A stretch of 64,000 nucleotides of DNA from Methanosarcina barkeri 3 (GCF_000970305.1 NZ_CP009517.1:1426001-1490000); one strand, 5' to 3'. Shown: positions 28,163-38,326, numbered from the stretch's first letter. Program-made: numbers and translations. The notes: generated by a model from the letters alone, not told the origin.

Positions 28163-29458
28163 ATGACCGGGATGTCTGGTAATGAAAATCGTCCGATGAC
28201 CGTTTCGGAAAAGATCTTTTCGAAGGCCTCCGGAAGTTCCGTGAAAGCCGGGGATTTCGTACTGGCAAATATCGACCTGGCAATGACTCACGATATTACA
28301 GGTCCGCTAGCAGTCAAAGGCTTTTACGAGATAATGAAGGATAGAGAAGAGAAAAAAGTATGGGATCCCAAGAAAATAGTGATTGTATTCGATCACCAGG
28401 TTCCTGCAGATTCTATTAACGCCACAGCAAATCATATTATGCTTCGAGAGTTTGCTGAAGAACAGGGCATTTTAAATTATGACGTATATGAAGGAGTTTG
28501 CCATCAGGTTCTTCCCGAAAAAGGACACGTACTACCAGGAAACCTTATAGTTGGCTCAGACTCTCATACTTGTGCTTATGGTGCTCTGGGGGCATTTTCT
28601 ACAGGTATAGGGTCTACTGATATGGCTGCCGTTTTTGCCACTGGCAAACTCTGGTTCAGGGTACCCGAGACTTTCCGTTTTGAAGTAGAAGGCAACCTTC
28701 CAAAACACGTTTACTCAAAAGACCTTATCCTTCACCTCATTGGCGATGTAGGGGTAGAAGGTGCCAGGTATATGGCAGCCGAGTTTGGAGGCTCAACAAT
28801 CCACTCTCTTTCGATTCCAGAACGTATGACTATGTCCAATATGGCAATTGAAATGGGAGGAAAAGCAGGAATCATCGAAGCTGATGAAGTGACTGCAAAC
28901 TACCTCAAAGAGCGGATTCTGTATTACGAGTTTGACCCATATTGGAAATCCGATGAAGATGCAACATACGTGGGAATCAGGCACTACGATATATCTGACC
29001 TGGAGCCTCAGGTAGCCTGCCCTCACCATGTGGATAACGTAAAACCCGTAACCGAGGTTGAGGGAACGAAACTTGACCAGATCTTTGTGGGTTCCTGCAC
29101 GAACGGCAGGTTCGAAGATATTAAACTCATGGCTGATATTATGGGCGACGAGCCAGTAGCTAAAGGCGTTCGCTTGCTTGTAGTTCCCGCTTCAAGGACT
29201 GAGTACATGAAACTCTTGAAAGCCGGGTATATAGAAAAACTCATGAATGCGGGTGCAATCGTAGAATCACCGTGCTGCGGTCCCTGTATGGGTGGCTCTT
29301 TCGGCTTGCTTGGTGCAGGAGAAGTGGGCCTTGCAACCTCGAACCGTAATTTCAAGGGCAGAGAAGGAAGTCCAGAGTCTTTTGTATATCTGTCTTCCCC
29401 TGCAACTGCAGGAGCATCAGCTCTTACCGGAGAAATCACTGATCCAAGGAAAGTTTGA
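28163..29458 (+). CDS. Homoaconitase / 3-isopropylmalate dehydratase large subunit
   Basis: 431 residues of the aconitase superfamily large subunit, with [43 protein letters not shown] and the [4Fe-4S] cysteines in VGSCTNGR and CCGPCMGG. It isomerises homologous hydroxy-acids in leucine or coenzyme B (2-oxosuberate) biosynthesis, with a separate small subunit that is not in the window. Which pathway it serves cannot be told here; Methanosarcina have two paralogous sets. hisE follows 85 bp later on the same strand, so the two may share a transcript. An ATG at 28172 is an alternative start. Confidence 0.88.
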   Translation: MTGMSGNENRPMTVSEKIFSKASGSSVKAGDFVLANIDLAMTHDITGPLAVKGFYEIMKDREEKKVWDPKKIVIVFDHQVPADSINATANHIMLREFAEEQGILNYDVYEGVCHQVLPEKGHVLPGNLIVGSDSHTCAYGALGAFSTGIGSTDMAAVFATGKLWFRVPETFRFEVEGNLPKHVYSKDLILHLIGDVGVEGARYMAAEFGGSTIHSLSIPERMTMSNMAIEMGGKAGIIEADEVTANYLKERILYYEFDPYWKSDEDATYVGIRHYDISDLEPQVACPHHVDNVKPVTEVEGTKLDQIFVGSCTNGRFEDIKLMADIMGDEPVAKGVRLLVVPASRTEYMKLLKAGYIEKLMNAGAIVESPCCGPCMGGSFGLLGAGEVGLATSNRNFKGREGSPESFVYLSSPATAGASALTGEITDPRKV

Positions 29459-29543
29459 AAATCTCCTGTTTTTACTTTTTTGGATATTTTTTTCTCTATT
29501 TGAATTTTTAAAAACGTTCCGTGTTAATTAAACAGGTGTTAAA

Positions 29544-29858
29544 ATGCCGGATGCTGACCTATCAATCTTGAACAGGGTGTATGACATCATACTGGACCGA
29601 AAACAGAACTATGACGAGCGCTCATATGTCTGCAAGCTTTTGAACCATCGTAAAGGTATGAACAAGATTCTTGAAAAAGTAGGCGAGGAGTCAATTGAAA
29701 CAATCCTCGCAGTCAGGAACGAAAACCATGCAGAGATCATTTCTGAAAGTTCAGACCTTATTTTCCATCTTCTGGTAATGCTTGCAGCAAACAATGTTAC
29801 CCTTGATGAAATCGCAGCCGAACTAACTGCCCGACATGAAAACATGAAAAGGGATTGA
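29544..29858 (+). CDS. hisE: Phosphoribosyl-ATP pyrophosphatase HisE
   Basis: 104 residues, the usual size. Catalyses the second step of histidine synthesis, PR-ATP to PR-AMP and diphosphate. All-alpha MazG-like fold with [13 protein letters not shown] and [13 protein letters not shown] carrying the conserved acidic residues for Mg binding. It is separate from hisI, as in many archaea. Probably co-transcribed with the hydro-lyase gene upstream. Confidence 0.93.
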   Translation: MPDADLSILNRVYDIILDRKQNYDERSYVCKLLNHRKGMNKILEKVGEESIETILAVRNENHAEIISESSDLIFHLLVMLAANNVTLDEIAAELTARHENMKRD

Positions 29859-29860
29859 AG

Positions 29861-29887
29861 ACCTGGGAGGTCTTTACCTCCTGGTTT
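29861..29887 (+). terminator. Hairpin after hisE
   Basis: GACCTGGGAGGT and ACCTCCTGGT form a stem with one bulge around CTTT, starting 2 nt after the hisE stop and followed by a weak T-rich stretch. It may stabilise or end the transcript. Confidence 0.45.
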
Positions 29888-29989
29888 GAGAGTCTGGATA
29901 GTCCGATATTCTCACAGTATGAAATTTTTTCAGCTATTTCTACTGAAATCTTTCTGCTTTTTCAAAGAGCCGCAAAAAACCTTAATTTT

Positions 29990-30865
29990 TCAGTAAACTG
30001 CCAGTTCGTTCAGGACATCAGTTTTTGACAGTGTCCCTTTAGGTACGCCATTAATAGTTACAATAAGCCTGCCTACATTGTACTTGTGGAAAAGTTTTAC
30101 CACATCGTAGAGCTGCATATCTCCATCGACCGTGATAAGTTCTTTTGTCATAATGTCTTTGACTTTTACGTTGGGTTTTCCCTGAGCAATTGCGTGAGCA
30201 ATATCGGTATAGGTAACGATTCCTACGATTTTTCCTTTATCTTCTACGGGGGCTCCGTGAACGTTGTTCCGGATAAAAAGTCTCGTTGCCTCCTGGATAC
30301 TTGCGTTCAGGTTCACAAGTAAAGGAGGATACTTCATATAATGTTTGACATGCTTTTTAGGTAGAGAAATCATTTCTGTTATATTGAACAGAATAGAATT
30401 GTTAGTGTCATCCCTTCCTGTGACTTCTCCACGGATTATCAGGCGGTTTACAGGAGTAGGGCCTACCTGAAGCTTATCGTCCATCACGAAGTCTTTTGTG
30501 TTTCCTATTACGCGGACGACTCCGCTGCAAGCATCAGGATTTCTAACCGTAGTAAAACTAATATCAGCAGCTGTAGCCCCATTAACTAAAGCGTTGTTTC
30601 TATAAAGAGGAACCACGGATTCATTTTTCAGTTGTTGGATTCTTAATGCGTCATAAGCTGCTCCTGTGGGTTTATAGCCTCCCTTTGGTCCGGGCACGCC
30701 CTCTACAAGCCCAAGGGCCTTCAATAACTGCATCTGATTGCGGATGGTTCCAGGATTACGCTTGATTACCTCTGCTATTTCTTCTCCTTTGATTGCCCGG
30801 TCCTTTTGCCGCTGAAGGTTGATTAATGCAATAATAATGTCTTTTTGAATCGGAGTAAGTTCCAT
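29990..30865 (-). CDS. Transcription regulator with HTH and paired CBS domains
   Basis: 291 residues. Residues 1-70 form a winged helix (GEEIAEVIKRNPGTIRNQMQLLKALGLVEGVPG). Residues 75-165 are a beta-rich middle domain. Residues 175-291 hold two CBS motifs (SIQEATRLFIRNNVHGAPVE and MQLYDVVKLFHKYNVGRLIV). CBS pairs bind adenosine nucleotides, so it may sense energy state. Known as a predicted archaeal regulator family; targets unknown. It is divergent from NOG1 across 363 bp. Confidence 0.85.
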   Translation of the reverse strand: MELTPIQKDIIIALINLQRQKDRAIKGEEIAEVIKRNPGTIRNQMQLLKALGLVEGVPGPKGGYKPTGAAYDALRIQQLKNESVVPLYRNNALVNGATAADISFTTVRNPDACSGVVRVIGNTKDFVMDDKLQVGPTPVNRLIIRGEVTGRDDTNNSILFNITEMISLPKKHVKHYMKYPPLLVNLNASIQEATRLFIRNNVHGAPVEDKGKIVGIVTYTDIAHAIAQGKPNVKVKDIMTKELITVDGDMQLYDVVKLFHKYNVGRLIVTINGVPKGTLSKTDVLNELAVY

Positions 30866-31228
30866 ACTACCACCATTAATTTCATATACCTTTATAAGAT
30901 TGATGTACGAAGTTTACATATAGAAACGTAAGTCGACGCAGATATTTACCATAATTAATGATTATAAATCTTATTACAAATTACTATTACAAATATAAAT
31001 ACAGTCCGGTTCTGCTTAATATATCTACCTGGTTTTTCACATTATGACATAATTTGTTACCAGGATTTTTATAATTAGAAACTCAAAACCGAGCAATAAA
31101 TCTTCTCTCAGGGAATCGCTCTCAAGAGTCTCTGTGAGACTCTTGATTTCGAATTTATTTTGTTGAGAACTCTTCATCCATAACAACGTTTATATAACTT
31201 AGCAGAGTCCCCAGAAGGTTAGAACATA
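30866..31228. other. Divergent intergenic region between CBS regulator and NOG1
   Basis: 363 bp, AT-rich, holding both promoters. TTTATATAAC at 31189-31198 could be a TATA box for NOG1, which would give a very short leader. CAAGAGTCTCTGTGAGACTCTTG (31122-31144) is a near-perfect inverted repeat (AAGAGTCTC/GAGACTCTT), a hairpin or operator. Confidence 0.5.
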
Positions 31229-32230
31229 ATGATCTTCGAGAAAATCCACACAGTTCCTACTTCCGAGGAATTAATCAATAAAGCCTTTAAGCGGTCAGCG
31301 CGGGCTATGTCCGGGAAAACCATAGATAGCAGGGAAAGCCGATTAAGGGCCAATGAGTCCATGTTGCTAACAGCCGCAAACATTCTGACGGATAATCTTG
31401 CAAATATAGTAAGGCGATTCCCAAGTTTCGAACACTTACCCAGATTTTATTATGAACTCACGGACATCCTTGTAGGCGTAGAAAAACTTAAGATGTCACT
31501 TGCATCCGTGGACTGGGCCAGCAGGAAGATCCATGAGATTTCAAGAAACTATGTTGGGAAAATTAGAAATTCTGATCTTCCGGAGCCTGTCCGAAAAGAA
31601 GCATTTGGGAGGCTTGCTTCGATTATCAAGTCGATTAACAAAGATCTTCTATTCCTAAACGAAGCCCGAAACATCTTGCGGAAACTTCCTGATGTACAGG
31701 ACGAGCCCACAATTGTAATTGCTGGCTACCCCAATGTAGGAAAGTCAAGTTTCGTCTCAAAAATCACAGGAGCAAGCCCTGAAATCGCCCCATATCCATT
31801 TACAACAAAAGGCGTAACAATCGGGCATTTCATGCGAGATGGTGTGCGTTACCAGGTTATGGATACTCCTGGACTTCTTGACCGCCCGATGTCCGAGAGA
31901 AACGATATAGAAAGGCAGGCAATTACCGCGATTCATTACCTTGATGCAGTTGTGATGTTTATGATTGACCCCAGTGAAAGCTGCGGATACGAAATCGGAG
32001 CCCAGGAACATTTACTTGCAGAAATTCGTGAGAACTTCAAACTTCCCTTGCTTGTGGTTGCAAACAAATCTGATAGATCAGAGTTCAAGAAATTGAATGA
32101 CGTGGACTTTAATATTTCCACAGTTACCGGGGAAGGAATTGAAGACGTAATGGATAGGCTTATTCAAATGATTAAAGAAAAACGCCTTTCATCTTCTTCA
32201 GAAGAGACGGACATCGAGCCTGCGATCTAA
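31229..32230 (+). CDS. NOG1-family ribosome-biogenesis GTPase
   Basis: 333 residues, the standard archaeal NOG1 length. The N-terminal helical bundle (1-160) is followed by a GTPase domain: G1 GYPNVGKSS, G2 PYPFTTKG, G3 DTPGLLD, G4 NKSD. NOG1 acts in assembly of the large ribosomal subunit. RBS AGAAGGTT precedes the ATG. The C-terminal 15 residues are Ser/Glu rich. Confidence 0.92.
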   Translation: MIFEKIHTVPTSEELINKAFKRSARAMSGKTIDSRESRLRANESMLLTAANILTDNLANIVRRFPSFEHLPRFYYELTDILVGVEKLKMSLASVDWASRKIHEISRNYVGKIRNSDLPEPVRKEAFGRLASIIKSINKDLLFLNEARNILRKLPDVQDEPTIVIAGYPNVGKSSFVSKITGASPEIAPYPFTTKGVTIGHFMRDGVRYQVMDTPGLLDRPMSERNDIERQAITAIHYLDAVVMFMIDPSESCGYEIGAQEHLLAEIRENFKLPLLVVANKSDRSEFKKLNDVDFNISTVTGEGIEDVMDRLIQMIKEKRLSSSSEETDIEPAI

Positions 32231-32800
32231 CCCGATCTAACCGGCAAAGTTGCCGCCTGAACTTATACTACCCAAGTTCTCTACCCAAGTTCTCTACCCA
32301 AGTTCTCTACCCAAGTTCCGTCACCCGAGTCCCGTCACCCGAGTCCCGTCACCCGAGTCTCGTCTCGGGAGGACGGGTCCGTTTCGCTCACGTAGTTCGC
32401 TCAAGCGGATTAATTTATGAACAGAGAAGTTTCACTTCCCGAGTTCCGTCTCGAGAGGATGGGGCCCTTTTCGCTCACGTAGTTTGCTCAAGAGGGTTGA
32501 GTTATAACTAAGATACTTAGTGAGCTAAAAGAGGCTAAATTATGAACAAGAGTAAATGTTTTAGTTATTTCATACGGACTTATTTACCCTGGTTTTTAGT
32601 CTAAATGGGTTGGGTTAGTTGTTAAAATGGTAATAGAATTGAGGGACTCAAAAACCCAAAAATGGGGAACTCTTTCGTCGTTAACGCTCGCGCTAAAGTG
32701 AAAAAATTTAACTTACAAAGCGAACCTTTAACTTATGAGTTCAATTTTTTAATAACGTAATCTCAGCCATTAAATTAGGATTTAAGAATTAATCGGATGG
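32231..32800. other. Repeat-rich gap downstream of NOG1
   Basis: 570 bp. After the tandem repeat (32268-32365) come two copies of a segment with TTTCGCTCACGTAGTTCGCTCAAG (near 32390 and 32470), related to a shorter piece near 42680 (TTGCTTCGCTCAAGCGGA). No gene. TTAACGCTCGCGCTAAAG at 32682-32699 is an imperfect inverted repeat. Confidence 0.6.
32268..32365. repeat. 13/14-bp tandem repeat
   Basis: Three copies of TACCCAAGTTCTC (13 bp) pass into copies of a 14-bp form, CACCCGAGTCCCGT. The mixture shows expansion of two related units in one array. Confidence 0.9.
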
Positions 32801-33898
32801 TTATGGCGCTACGTTTCCACAAAGTGTAAAAAATGGAGATAATACAAGTCCATGTCTTCCTAAATTTTTAATTAGTATATTTAAAGATCGAGCTGCTAGA
32901 CACTTTATTAAAGTATTTGAGTCACCATAATATCCACGCCAGATATCAGCTTGGAAGTTCTGACTCTGTAAAACATTTCTTAACTGGTATATATCCATTA
33001 AATGTTCTGCCCAGTTCCCTGTGTAAGGATCACAGGTGTTTGAGGGATATTGGGGATATTTTTGCTTTAAAGTAACGGTTCCACGGGTTGAAAATTCATT
33101 TACTGCTTTTTTAATATCATATTCAATCAGCCCTTTGGTAGCAGTGACTAAGTAATCAACCTGATCCTCGGAAAGGTTCGGGTTTAGATCTTTTATCAAC
33201 TTTCTTCTTATTTTAGAATATGCTTCAAGGGGATCTCTTTTTTTACTACCAAATTTCTGTTCTCGATCTGAGAGTTCGCACCTATAATGATTTTTTACGA
33301 GTTTTCTCTTGATAACAGGATTATAAGGGTTTGCGCCGGAAGAAAAAAACACTCTTAAATTATTGTCTGAAATCATAGGTATTTTCTTAAGGAACTCTTC
33401 TATATCATAGATATGTTCTATAACATCATAGTTGGCTATTGCATTGCATTTAATCGATTTTTCTTTTAAAAAGTCGATTACGTCATTAATATCCCCTGGA
33501 ATATAATAGTCAGCTTGATCTCCGATAGCTTTGCCTATTAATTCTGCATCTCTGGCAGAGACATCGTAAATGTCATTATAAATAACCGTTCCAATCTTGC
33601 ATTCTTTTGCAAGGAGGGATAACATACCTGAGCCTCCCCCATAATCTAAGAAAACAAGTTTGTTTAAGGGTATATCTATTTTTGTTATCGACCATGCAAG
33701 TATGTATGCATATTTTTGCAAATTTGAACACAAATTTCTTAATAAAGATCCAAAGTATCTTTTGTTATAGTCTGAGATGTCCAAAGATTCCAGATCGATT
33801 TCTTTAAGTTTGCAGTGCAGACGACCTGCGGCTTCATTGACCATTTTCACTGTTAATGTGTCATCAGGCAAGTTGCAGAATTTAAACATATATTCCAT
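32801..33898 (-). CDS. Class I SAM-dependent methyltransferase domain protein
   Basis: 365 residues. The Rossmann motif I is FLDYGGGSGMLSLLA (about residue 87), the acidic end of strand 2 is IYNDIYD, and ANYDVIEHIYDIEEFLKKI marks motif IV. The C-terminal 170 residues are not recognised and contain a tyrosine/arginine-rich part. The acceptor substrate is unknown. GAGGGG lies about 15 nt before the ATG; the ATG 9 nt downstream (MFKF) is an alternative. It sits alone, with large gaps on both sides, at the boundary where the accessory half begins. Confidence 0.72.
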   Translation of the reverse strand: MEYMFKFCNLPDDTLTVKMVNEAAGRLHCKLKEIDLESLDISDYNKRYFGSLLRNLCSNLQKYAYILAWSITKIDIPLNKLVFLDYGGGSGMLSLLAKECKIGTVIYNDIYDVSARDAELIGKAIGDQADYYIPGDINDVIDFLKEKSIKCNAIANYDVIEHIYDIEEFLKKIPMISDNNLRVFFSSGANPYNPVIKRKLVKNHYRCELSDREQKFGSKKRDPLEAYSKIRRKLIKDLNPNLSEDQVDYLVTATKGLIEYDIKKAVNEFSTRGTVTLKQKYPQYPSNTCDPYTGNWAEHLMDIYQLRNVLQSQNFQADIWRGYYGDSNTLIKCLAARSLNILIKNLGRHGLVLSPFFTLCGNVAP

Positions 33899-34545
33899 GA
33901 ACTATGACTTCCCCTCTTTATTTCAGACAGAGTTGCGCTTAGATTTCCAAAATGTAATTTTCATATAAGCCTCTGATACATGATTTTGTCAAGTATATTA
34001 TATTTTAGAATTGTTATTAAAAATTGGGCTATGGATTTAATTGCACATTAATGTTTCTATTTCATTTTAAGTATTTCAATATTTAAATTATTTTCCTTAT
34101 TATTTAGACAAGAATAACTAAATTAAAATATATTTATATTTATGTGGGATTCTCCAGAATAGATAGATAACGACCTCATAACTTGAAAAATTATAATTTA
34201 TTATTTGAGAAAGAGTCTTTTGAAGAATCTCTTTGATCAAAACAATCTTTCATTTGGAGGGCTGTTTTAGGATTAAATTTATTGTTTCAAGTGAACCGCA
34301 GATCAAGGAGAGCTGTCAGAAAATACCCTTCAAAGGCGAAGAAAGAAGTTTTCCTTATTCAGTTTAGTTTAAGTGTATTTTCCCCATTGGCGGTCTGCTT
34401 TATTCTCTTTCGAACACGTTTGTAAAATATTGATGAAAAACTATCTTTCATTAACATATTCAGTCCATAATAAAAATTGATTAAGAAGCGTTTTATATAA
34501 TCATACCAGTAAATATATATACATAAAAGTGCAGGTGAAACTCGT
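33899..34545. other. Gap with diverged copy of the ~205-bp repeat and a promoter
   Basis: No gene. The 205-bp repeat family is present in diverged form at 34196-34440. Two TATA-like boxes (TTTTATATAA at 34491 and AAATATATATAC at 34511) and RBS AGGTGA precede the next gene. Confidence 0.6.
34196..34440 (+). repeat. ~205-bp intergenic repeat, diverged copy
   Basis: Recognisable parts are CTTTCATTTGGAGGGCTG, TTTCAAGTGAAC, GGCGGTCTGCT and GAACACGTTTGTAAA. The hairpin part is degenerate. Leftmost copy seen. Confidence 0.55.
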
Positions 34546-35040
34546 ATGACTCACGATGATTATATGCTAATCCTGGGATCAAACATCTATGCAGACCAGG
34601 CATATATGGTGTCATATCAGACAGATAAACAAACCGGGGACAGGACACACCTGTTTACTCTGGAAAATACTGATGGCAACCTTATTCTGACAACCGAGAT
34701 CAGGGATGAAAACTCAGAACTAATAGCAAAAATTGACAGGAACGAGCTTACTCAAATAAACGAAGAATTTGATGTGCAAGGAGAAATCGAAAAAGAAAAT
34801 GGCCTCACATTAACAAAAAGAGAAAATGGTGATGTTATTTTCAATGCTAAGATCATAGAAGATGGATACGTAGCAGTGAGTGGAATTTTCTATGTTGGAG
34901 GCAAGAAAATTCGTGTAACTGACCGTACTGTGGAAATAAATGATATTCCCAGGCAAACCATAAACGGTGTAAACGTGCACGATACTTTTTTTGTTGGAAA
35001 CTACGATATCACATTAACCGATGACGGATTAAGGTTCTAA
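34546..35040 (+). CDS. Hypothetical beta-rich protein, 164 aa
   Basis: Not recognised. It is acidic, has no signal peptide or membrane segment, and alternates short beta-strand-like stretches (GDVIFNAKIIEDGYVAVSG, KKIRVTDRTVEI) suggesting a beta-sandwich or barrel. It looks real: a good RBS (AGGTGA, 7-8 nt), a TATA box at the correct distance, and normal codon use. A stand-alone gene, 600 bp from its neighbours. Confidence 0.65.
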   Translation: MTHDDYMLILGSNIYADQAYMVSYQTDKQTGDRTHLFTLENTDGNLILTTEIRDENSELIAKIDRNELTQINEEFDVQGEIEKENGLTLTKRENGDVIFNAKIIEDGYVAVSGIFYVGGKKIRVTDRTVEINDIPRQTINGVNVHDTFFVGNYDITLTDDGLRF

Positions 35041-35204
35041 GGTTGGTAGATAGCACTTGCAATTAAAAAGAATAAAACTTTTATAGAACAAAGTTTAAAA
35101 CAAAATTATTTAGACCAGAGTTTTTCAGAACACAGTTTAAAAATAAAGTTCCACAATAAAATTTCAAAATAAAATTTTTAAGAATAAAATTTTTTAATAT
35201 TAGT

Positions 35205-35420
35205 TAGACTGAGGTATATTTTTCTTGCTGGCAGTTTACTGGAGTCTTCCCTGAATACGTTTTCCAAAAAAAAGGGGCCAAAAAATATCATTTTTGAAGA
35301 CTTATAAAAACCCTTTAAAAAGTTTTTTGCTCTGAGTGATCTCTTCCTTTTGGAAAGGATTTTTCTGGTTTAAGTGAATTGTTCTTCCGCAACCAGATTA
35401 ATGAAATAATGAACTTTCCC
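35205..35420 (+). repeat. ~205-bp intergenic repeat, diverged copy
   Basis: Contains CTGGCAGTTTACTGGAGTCTTCCCTGAATACGTTT-like order of motifs, AAAACCCTTT/AAAAAGTTTTT in place of the hairpin, and CTTCCTTTTGGAAAGGATTTTTCTGGTTTAAGTGAAT-like right end. The gap 35041-35644 holds nothing else obvious. Confidence 0.55.
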
Positions 35421-35644
35421 AAAACTTAGAACCGTGTCCTTAAATCTCTGATTTTGGATAGCCAATGACCTTACGGTTATAAAGGAAGTCTGAATATTTT
35501 ATTAATGTGGATAAAGATTGATTTTTGAATGAACTTGTACTCAAACACCTTTAAATTACTAACATTACAATTAATTTTATGAAAAATCATTTAATTTTAA
35601 ATATGAAGGTTATAAATAGAATAAAACAGGAAATCGGATGCTGA

Positions 35645-36007
35645 GTGATGACAAAAATGAAATACATAATTGCGATGATAAGGCCAGAAAAGCTTGACAA
35701 CGTCAAAAAAGAGCTTCAGAAAATTGGGGCACACGGACTGACAGTTTCATCTGTTTCTGGATATGGTGCCCAAGGAGGACATCTGAGTGTTGATAGGACT
35801 AAAACTGAAAAATACGAAGCAAACCTGCTTGATAAAGTCAAGATTGAAATTGCGGTGAAAGATGAGTTTCTGCAAACGACAGTTGAAGCAATCGAAAAAG
35901 GATCAAAAGATATAGACGGCTATATAGGAAGTGGAAAGATATTCGTGCTATCACTAGATGATGCAATAAGAATCCGCACGAAAGAAAATGGAAACGACGC
36001 TCTTTGA
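35645..36007 (+). CDS. PII-family signal protein with unusual T-loop
   Basis: 120 residues. The core is canonical: KYIIAMIRPEKLDNVKKEL, KVKIEIAV, GSGKIFVLSLDDAIRIRT (ATP-binding Lys and Arg). PII proteins sense 2-oxoglutarate and ATP/ADP and bind targets through the T-loop. Here the T-loop reads GYGAQGGHLSVDRTKTEKYEANLL. It keeps the Gln of the 2-oxoglutarate site but lacks the usual YRGAEYVVDF with its modifiable tyrosine, so a GlnK-AmtB type contact is not expected. No amtB or nif genes are near, so this is an orphan PII. The start is the first of three close ATGs. Confidence 0.87.
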   Translation: MMTKMKYIIAMIRPEKLDNVKKELQKIGAHGLTVSSVSGYGAQGGHLSVDRTKTEKYEANLLDKVKIEIAVKDEFLQTTVEAIEKGSKDIDGYIGSGKIFVLSLDDAIRIRTKENGNDAL

Positions 36008-36816
36008 TAAACAGATCGGCGTTATAACAGCAGATACTATGTAGACATTATTACACTTATGGATTAATTAGATCTTTAAAATAAATACCATCTCAAACAT
36101 GACCATATATGGAGCTTATACCAAAACCAGTCTCTGCCCTCAAAATGAATAAGAATTTTAGAATGATTTTTCATGATTAGAAACTTTTGATCATTCCTAA
36201 CTCGATAAATAGAGAAGAAGTTTTGAATTATGGATGGGATAAGCTCATATTTTTTCTGCCGCTTGTCTAAATATTTTTTGTGATTTCCTCAGTGCTAATA
36301 TGGCTAATGTAATTTTCAAATAGATCTTTATTTTTGAACATACTTTATGGTTTATCTATATTTATTTAGTAAGCTTTTCTGGTTTGAGTTAAGGTCCAAA
36401 AGTTAATATATTAAAATGAAGGATGAAAGGACTGCTGTTTGATATAATAACATCAGCTTATTCGTTAAAACATTAGCTTATTCTTTACGAATATTAGTTA
36501 AGGTACATTGGAGGGAATAGCACGAAAGGACAGGTTTTACATTAACTCTATTTTTCAAAAATATTCCATAATAAATGTTACTAACCTATCTGAAAGAAAA
36601 AGTGAAAGAAATGAGTCACTTCAGTGAAAAATCTCAAAACTGGCGCACATTGGCAAAATTCAAGATTTACCGCTCAATATTTTACAGTGGGTAACCATTA
36701 GTTAATTTTATGACTCTGCCCTATCTATTGATTAAACCTTTATTCCATAAGACAAGAATATTTCTTTCTCAAAACTCTGAGCTTTGCGAAGAGTTTAAAA
36801 GAAATAGTTAACCCGC
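36008..36816. other. Gap between PII gene and alcohol dehydrogenase
   Basis: About 810 bp, AT-rich, with convergent genes on either side. A short direct repeat of ACATTAGCTTATTC/ACATCAGCTTATTC occurs near 36448-36482. No gene or clear hairpin. Confidence 0.5.
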
Positions 36817-37878
36817 TTATTCATTAAGAAGAACAACAGGCTTGATCAGATCTCTTGGTTTTTCTTTCATGAGCATGAGAGCCTTTTCCATGTTGTCGAA
36901 TCCTTCGAATACGTGGGTAACCATCTTTTCTGGTTTTATTCTTCCGTAGGTACACAGGTCTGCCATTCTTTCCATTCTCAGACGACCTCCGGTTGTCAGG
37001 CCACCACGTATGTCTTTTTGAGACATACCTACCCCCCATTCAATACGTGGAATAGGAAGTATGTCTCCGGTTCCGTAGTAGTTGACGTTTGATACCGTGC
37101 CTCCAGGTTTTACAATTTTGACTGCATCTGAAATTGTGTTTTCATTTCCTCCTGCTATGATTACAGAGTCCACACCTTTTCCATTCGTTTTTTGAAGAAT
37201 CTGTTCAACTAATCCACCTTTTCTGTAATCAATAATTTCAGATGCTCCGTATTCCAGAGCAAGATCAACCGAGGCTTTCCGACTTCCTACTGCAAAGAGC
37301 CTGCCAGCACCAAGAATAGATGCGCCTGCCACTGCCATAAGACCAACAGGACCAATTCCTATGACTGCAACTGTAGAACCGGTTTTAATTTTTGCCATTT
37401 CTGCACCCTGTATTCCAGTAGTTGCCATATCTGAGAGCATGACAGCTTGTTCGAGGGGCATTCCTTCTGGAAGCAGAGCTAAATTCATGTCTGCATCATT
37501 TACATGGAAATATTCGGCAAAGACTCCGTTTTTGGAGTTTGAAAACTTCCATCCACCAAGCATTCCATTTGAGTGCATAGGTACTCCATCCTGTGCCGCA
37601 ATAGATCGCCAGTCAGGTGTAATTGCAGGAACAATTACTTTATCACCTGGTTTGAAGTCTTTAACCTCTGGCCCGACTTCATCTATAACACCTACAGCTT
37701 CGTGTCCTAGAATCAAGTTTTTACGGTTTCCAAGCGCACCTTCCCAGACAGTATGAACGTCTGATGTACAGGGCGCTACCGCAATAGGTCTCACGATTGC
37801 ATCATATGGTCCTGCTGAAGGTCTTTCAGTATCGATCCAGCCTACTTTTCCAATTTCAAGCATCGCAAATCCTTTCAT
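36817..37878 (-). CDS. NADP-dependent secondary alcohol dehydrogenase, zinc type
   Basis: 353 residues, strikingly like the Thermoanaerobacter secondary alcohol dehydrogenases throughout (MKGFAML start, APCTSD, LGHEAVG, GIGPVGLMAVAG, IKPVVLLN end). Zinc ligands Cys37, His59 and Asp150 and proton-relay Glu60 are present. The cofactor site Gly198-Ser199-Arg200 with Tyr218 is the NADP-specifying set. It interconverts 2-propanol/acetone-type pairs with NADP(H) in the cytosol. A methanogen might use it for alcohols or ketone detoxification. RBS GGGGAT lies upstream of the ATG. It stands alone, and the high similarity to bacterial enzymes suggests lateral transfer. Confidence 0.93.
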   Translation of the reverse strand: MKGFAMLEIGKVGWIDTERPSAGPYDAIVRPIAVAPCTSDVHTVWEGALGNRKNLILGHEAVGVIDEVGPEVKDFKPGDKVIVPAITPDWRSIAAQDGVPMHSNGMLGGWKFSNSKNGVFAEYFHVNDADMNLALLPEGMPLEQAVMLSDMATTGIQGAEMAKIKTGSTVAVIGIGPVGLMAVAGASILGAGRLFAVGSRKASVDLALEYGASEIIDYRKGGLVEQILQKTNGKGVDSVIIAGGNENTISDAVKIVKPGGTVSNVNYYGTGDILPIPRIEWGVGMSQKDIRGGLTTGGRLRMERMADLCTYGRIKPEKMVTHVFEGFDNMEKALMLMKEKPRDLIKPVVLLNE

Positions 37879-38326
37879 ATTATCCCCAACCTTTTCAAAA
37901 TAATTATTTTTCGATACTTTTTATAGTAACCAGCATATTAATCCGTTGTAGTGATATTTATAATTACTAAGGTGAAACCTGAACTTTATAAGTCCGTGTT
38001 TTTCGTAGAGTAAAATCTGTGGACTGCTGTAATCTCCCCATATACCTTTGTTAAGAAAAAAAGAACTTAAAAACGTGTGATTCTTTAGATTTAAGAGAGA
38101 CTTTTACGAAAACTATGACTTTACTTTATTTAAATTACCTGAGTCTGGATCTCAAGCATTTCTATTTGTCTTTTTCTATTTGTTTGTAAGATCCTACATA
38201 AAGGGTTCTCTCATTTGGAAAAAGATAATATTCGTTTTTTATAAAAATTGTTTTATACTATATGAGTATGTATTTGTCTAAACGTATGTTAACAAGAAAC
38301 GTACATTTTTACCCGACGTTTTTCTA
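37879..38326. other. Gap upstream of alcohol dehydrogenase
   Basis: About 450 bp. It must hold the leftward promoter of the dehydrogenase (TTTTTATAGTAACC near 37917 is a weak candidate read on either strand). No gene seen. Confidence 0.45.
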
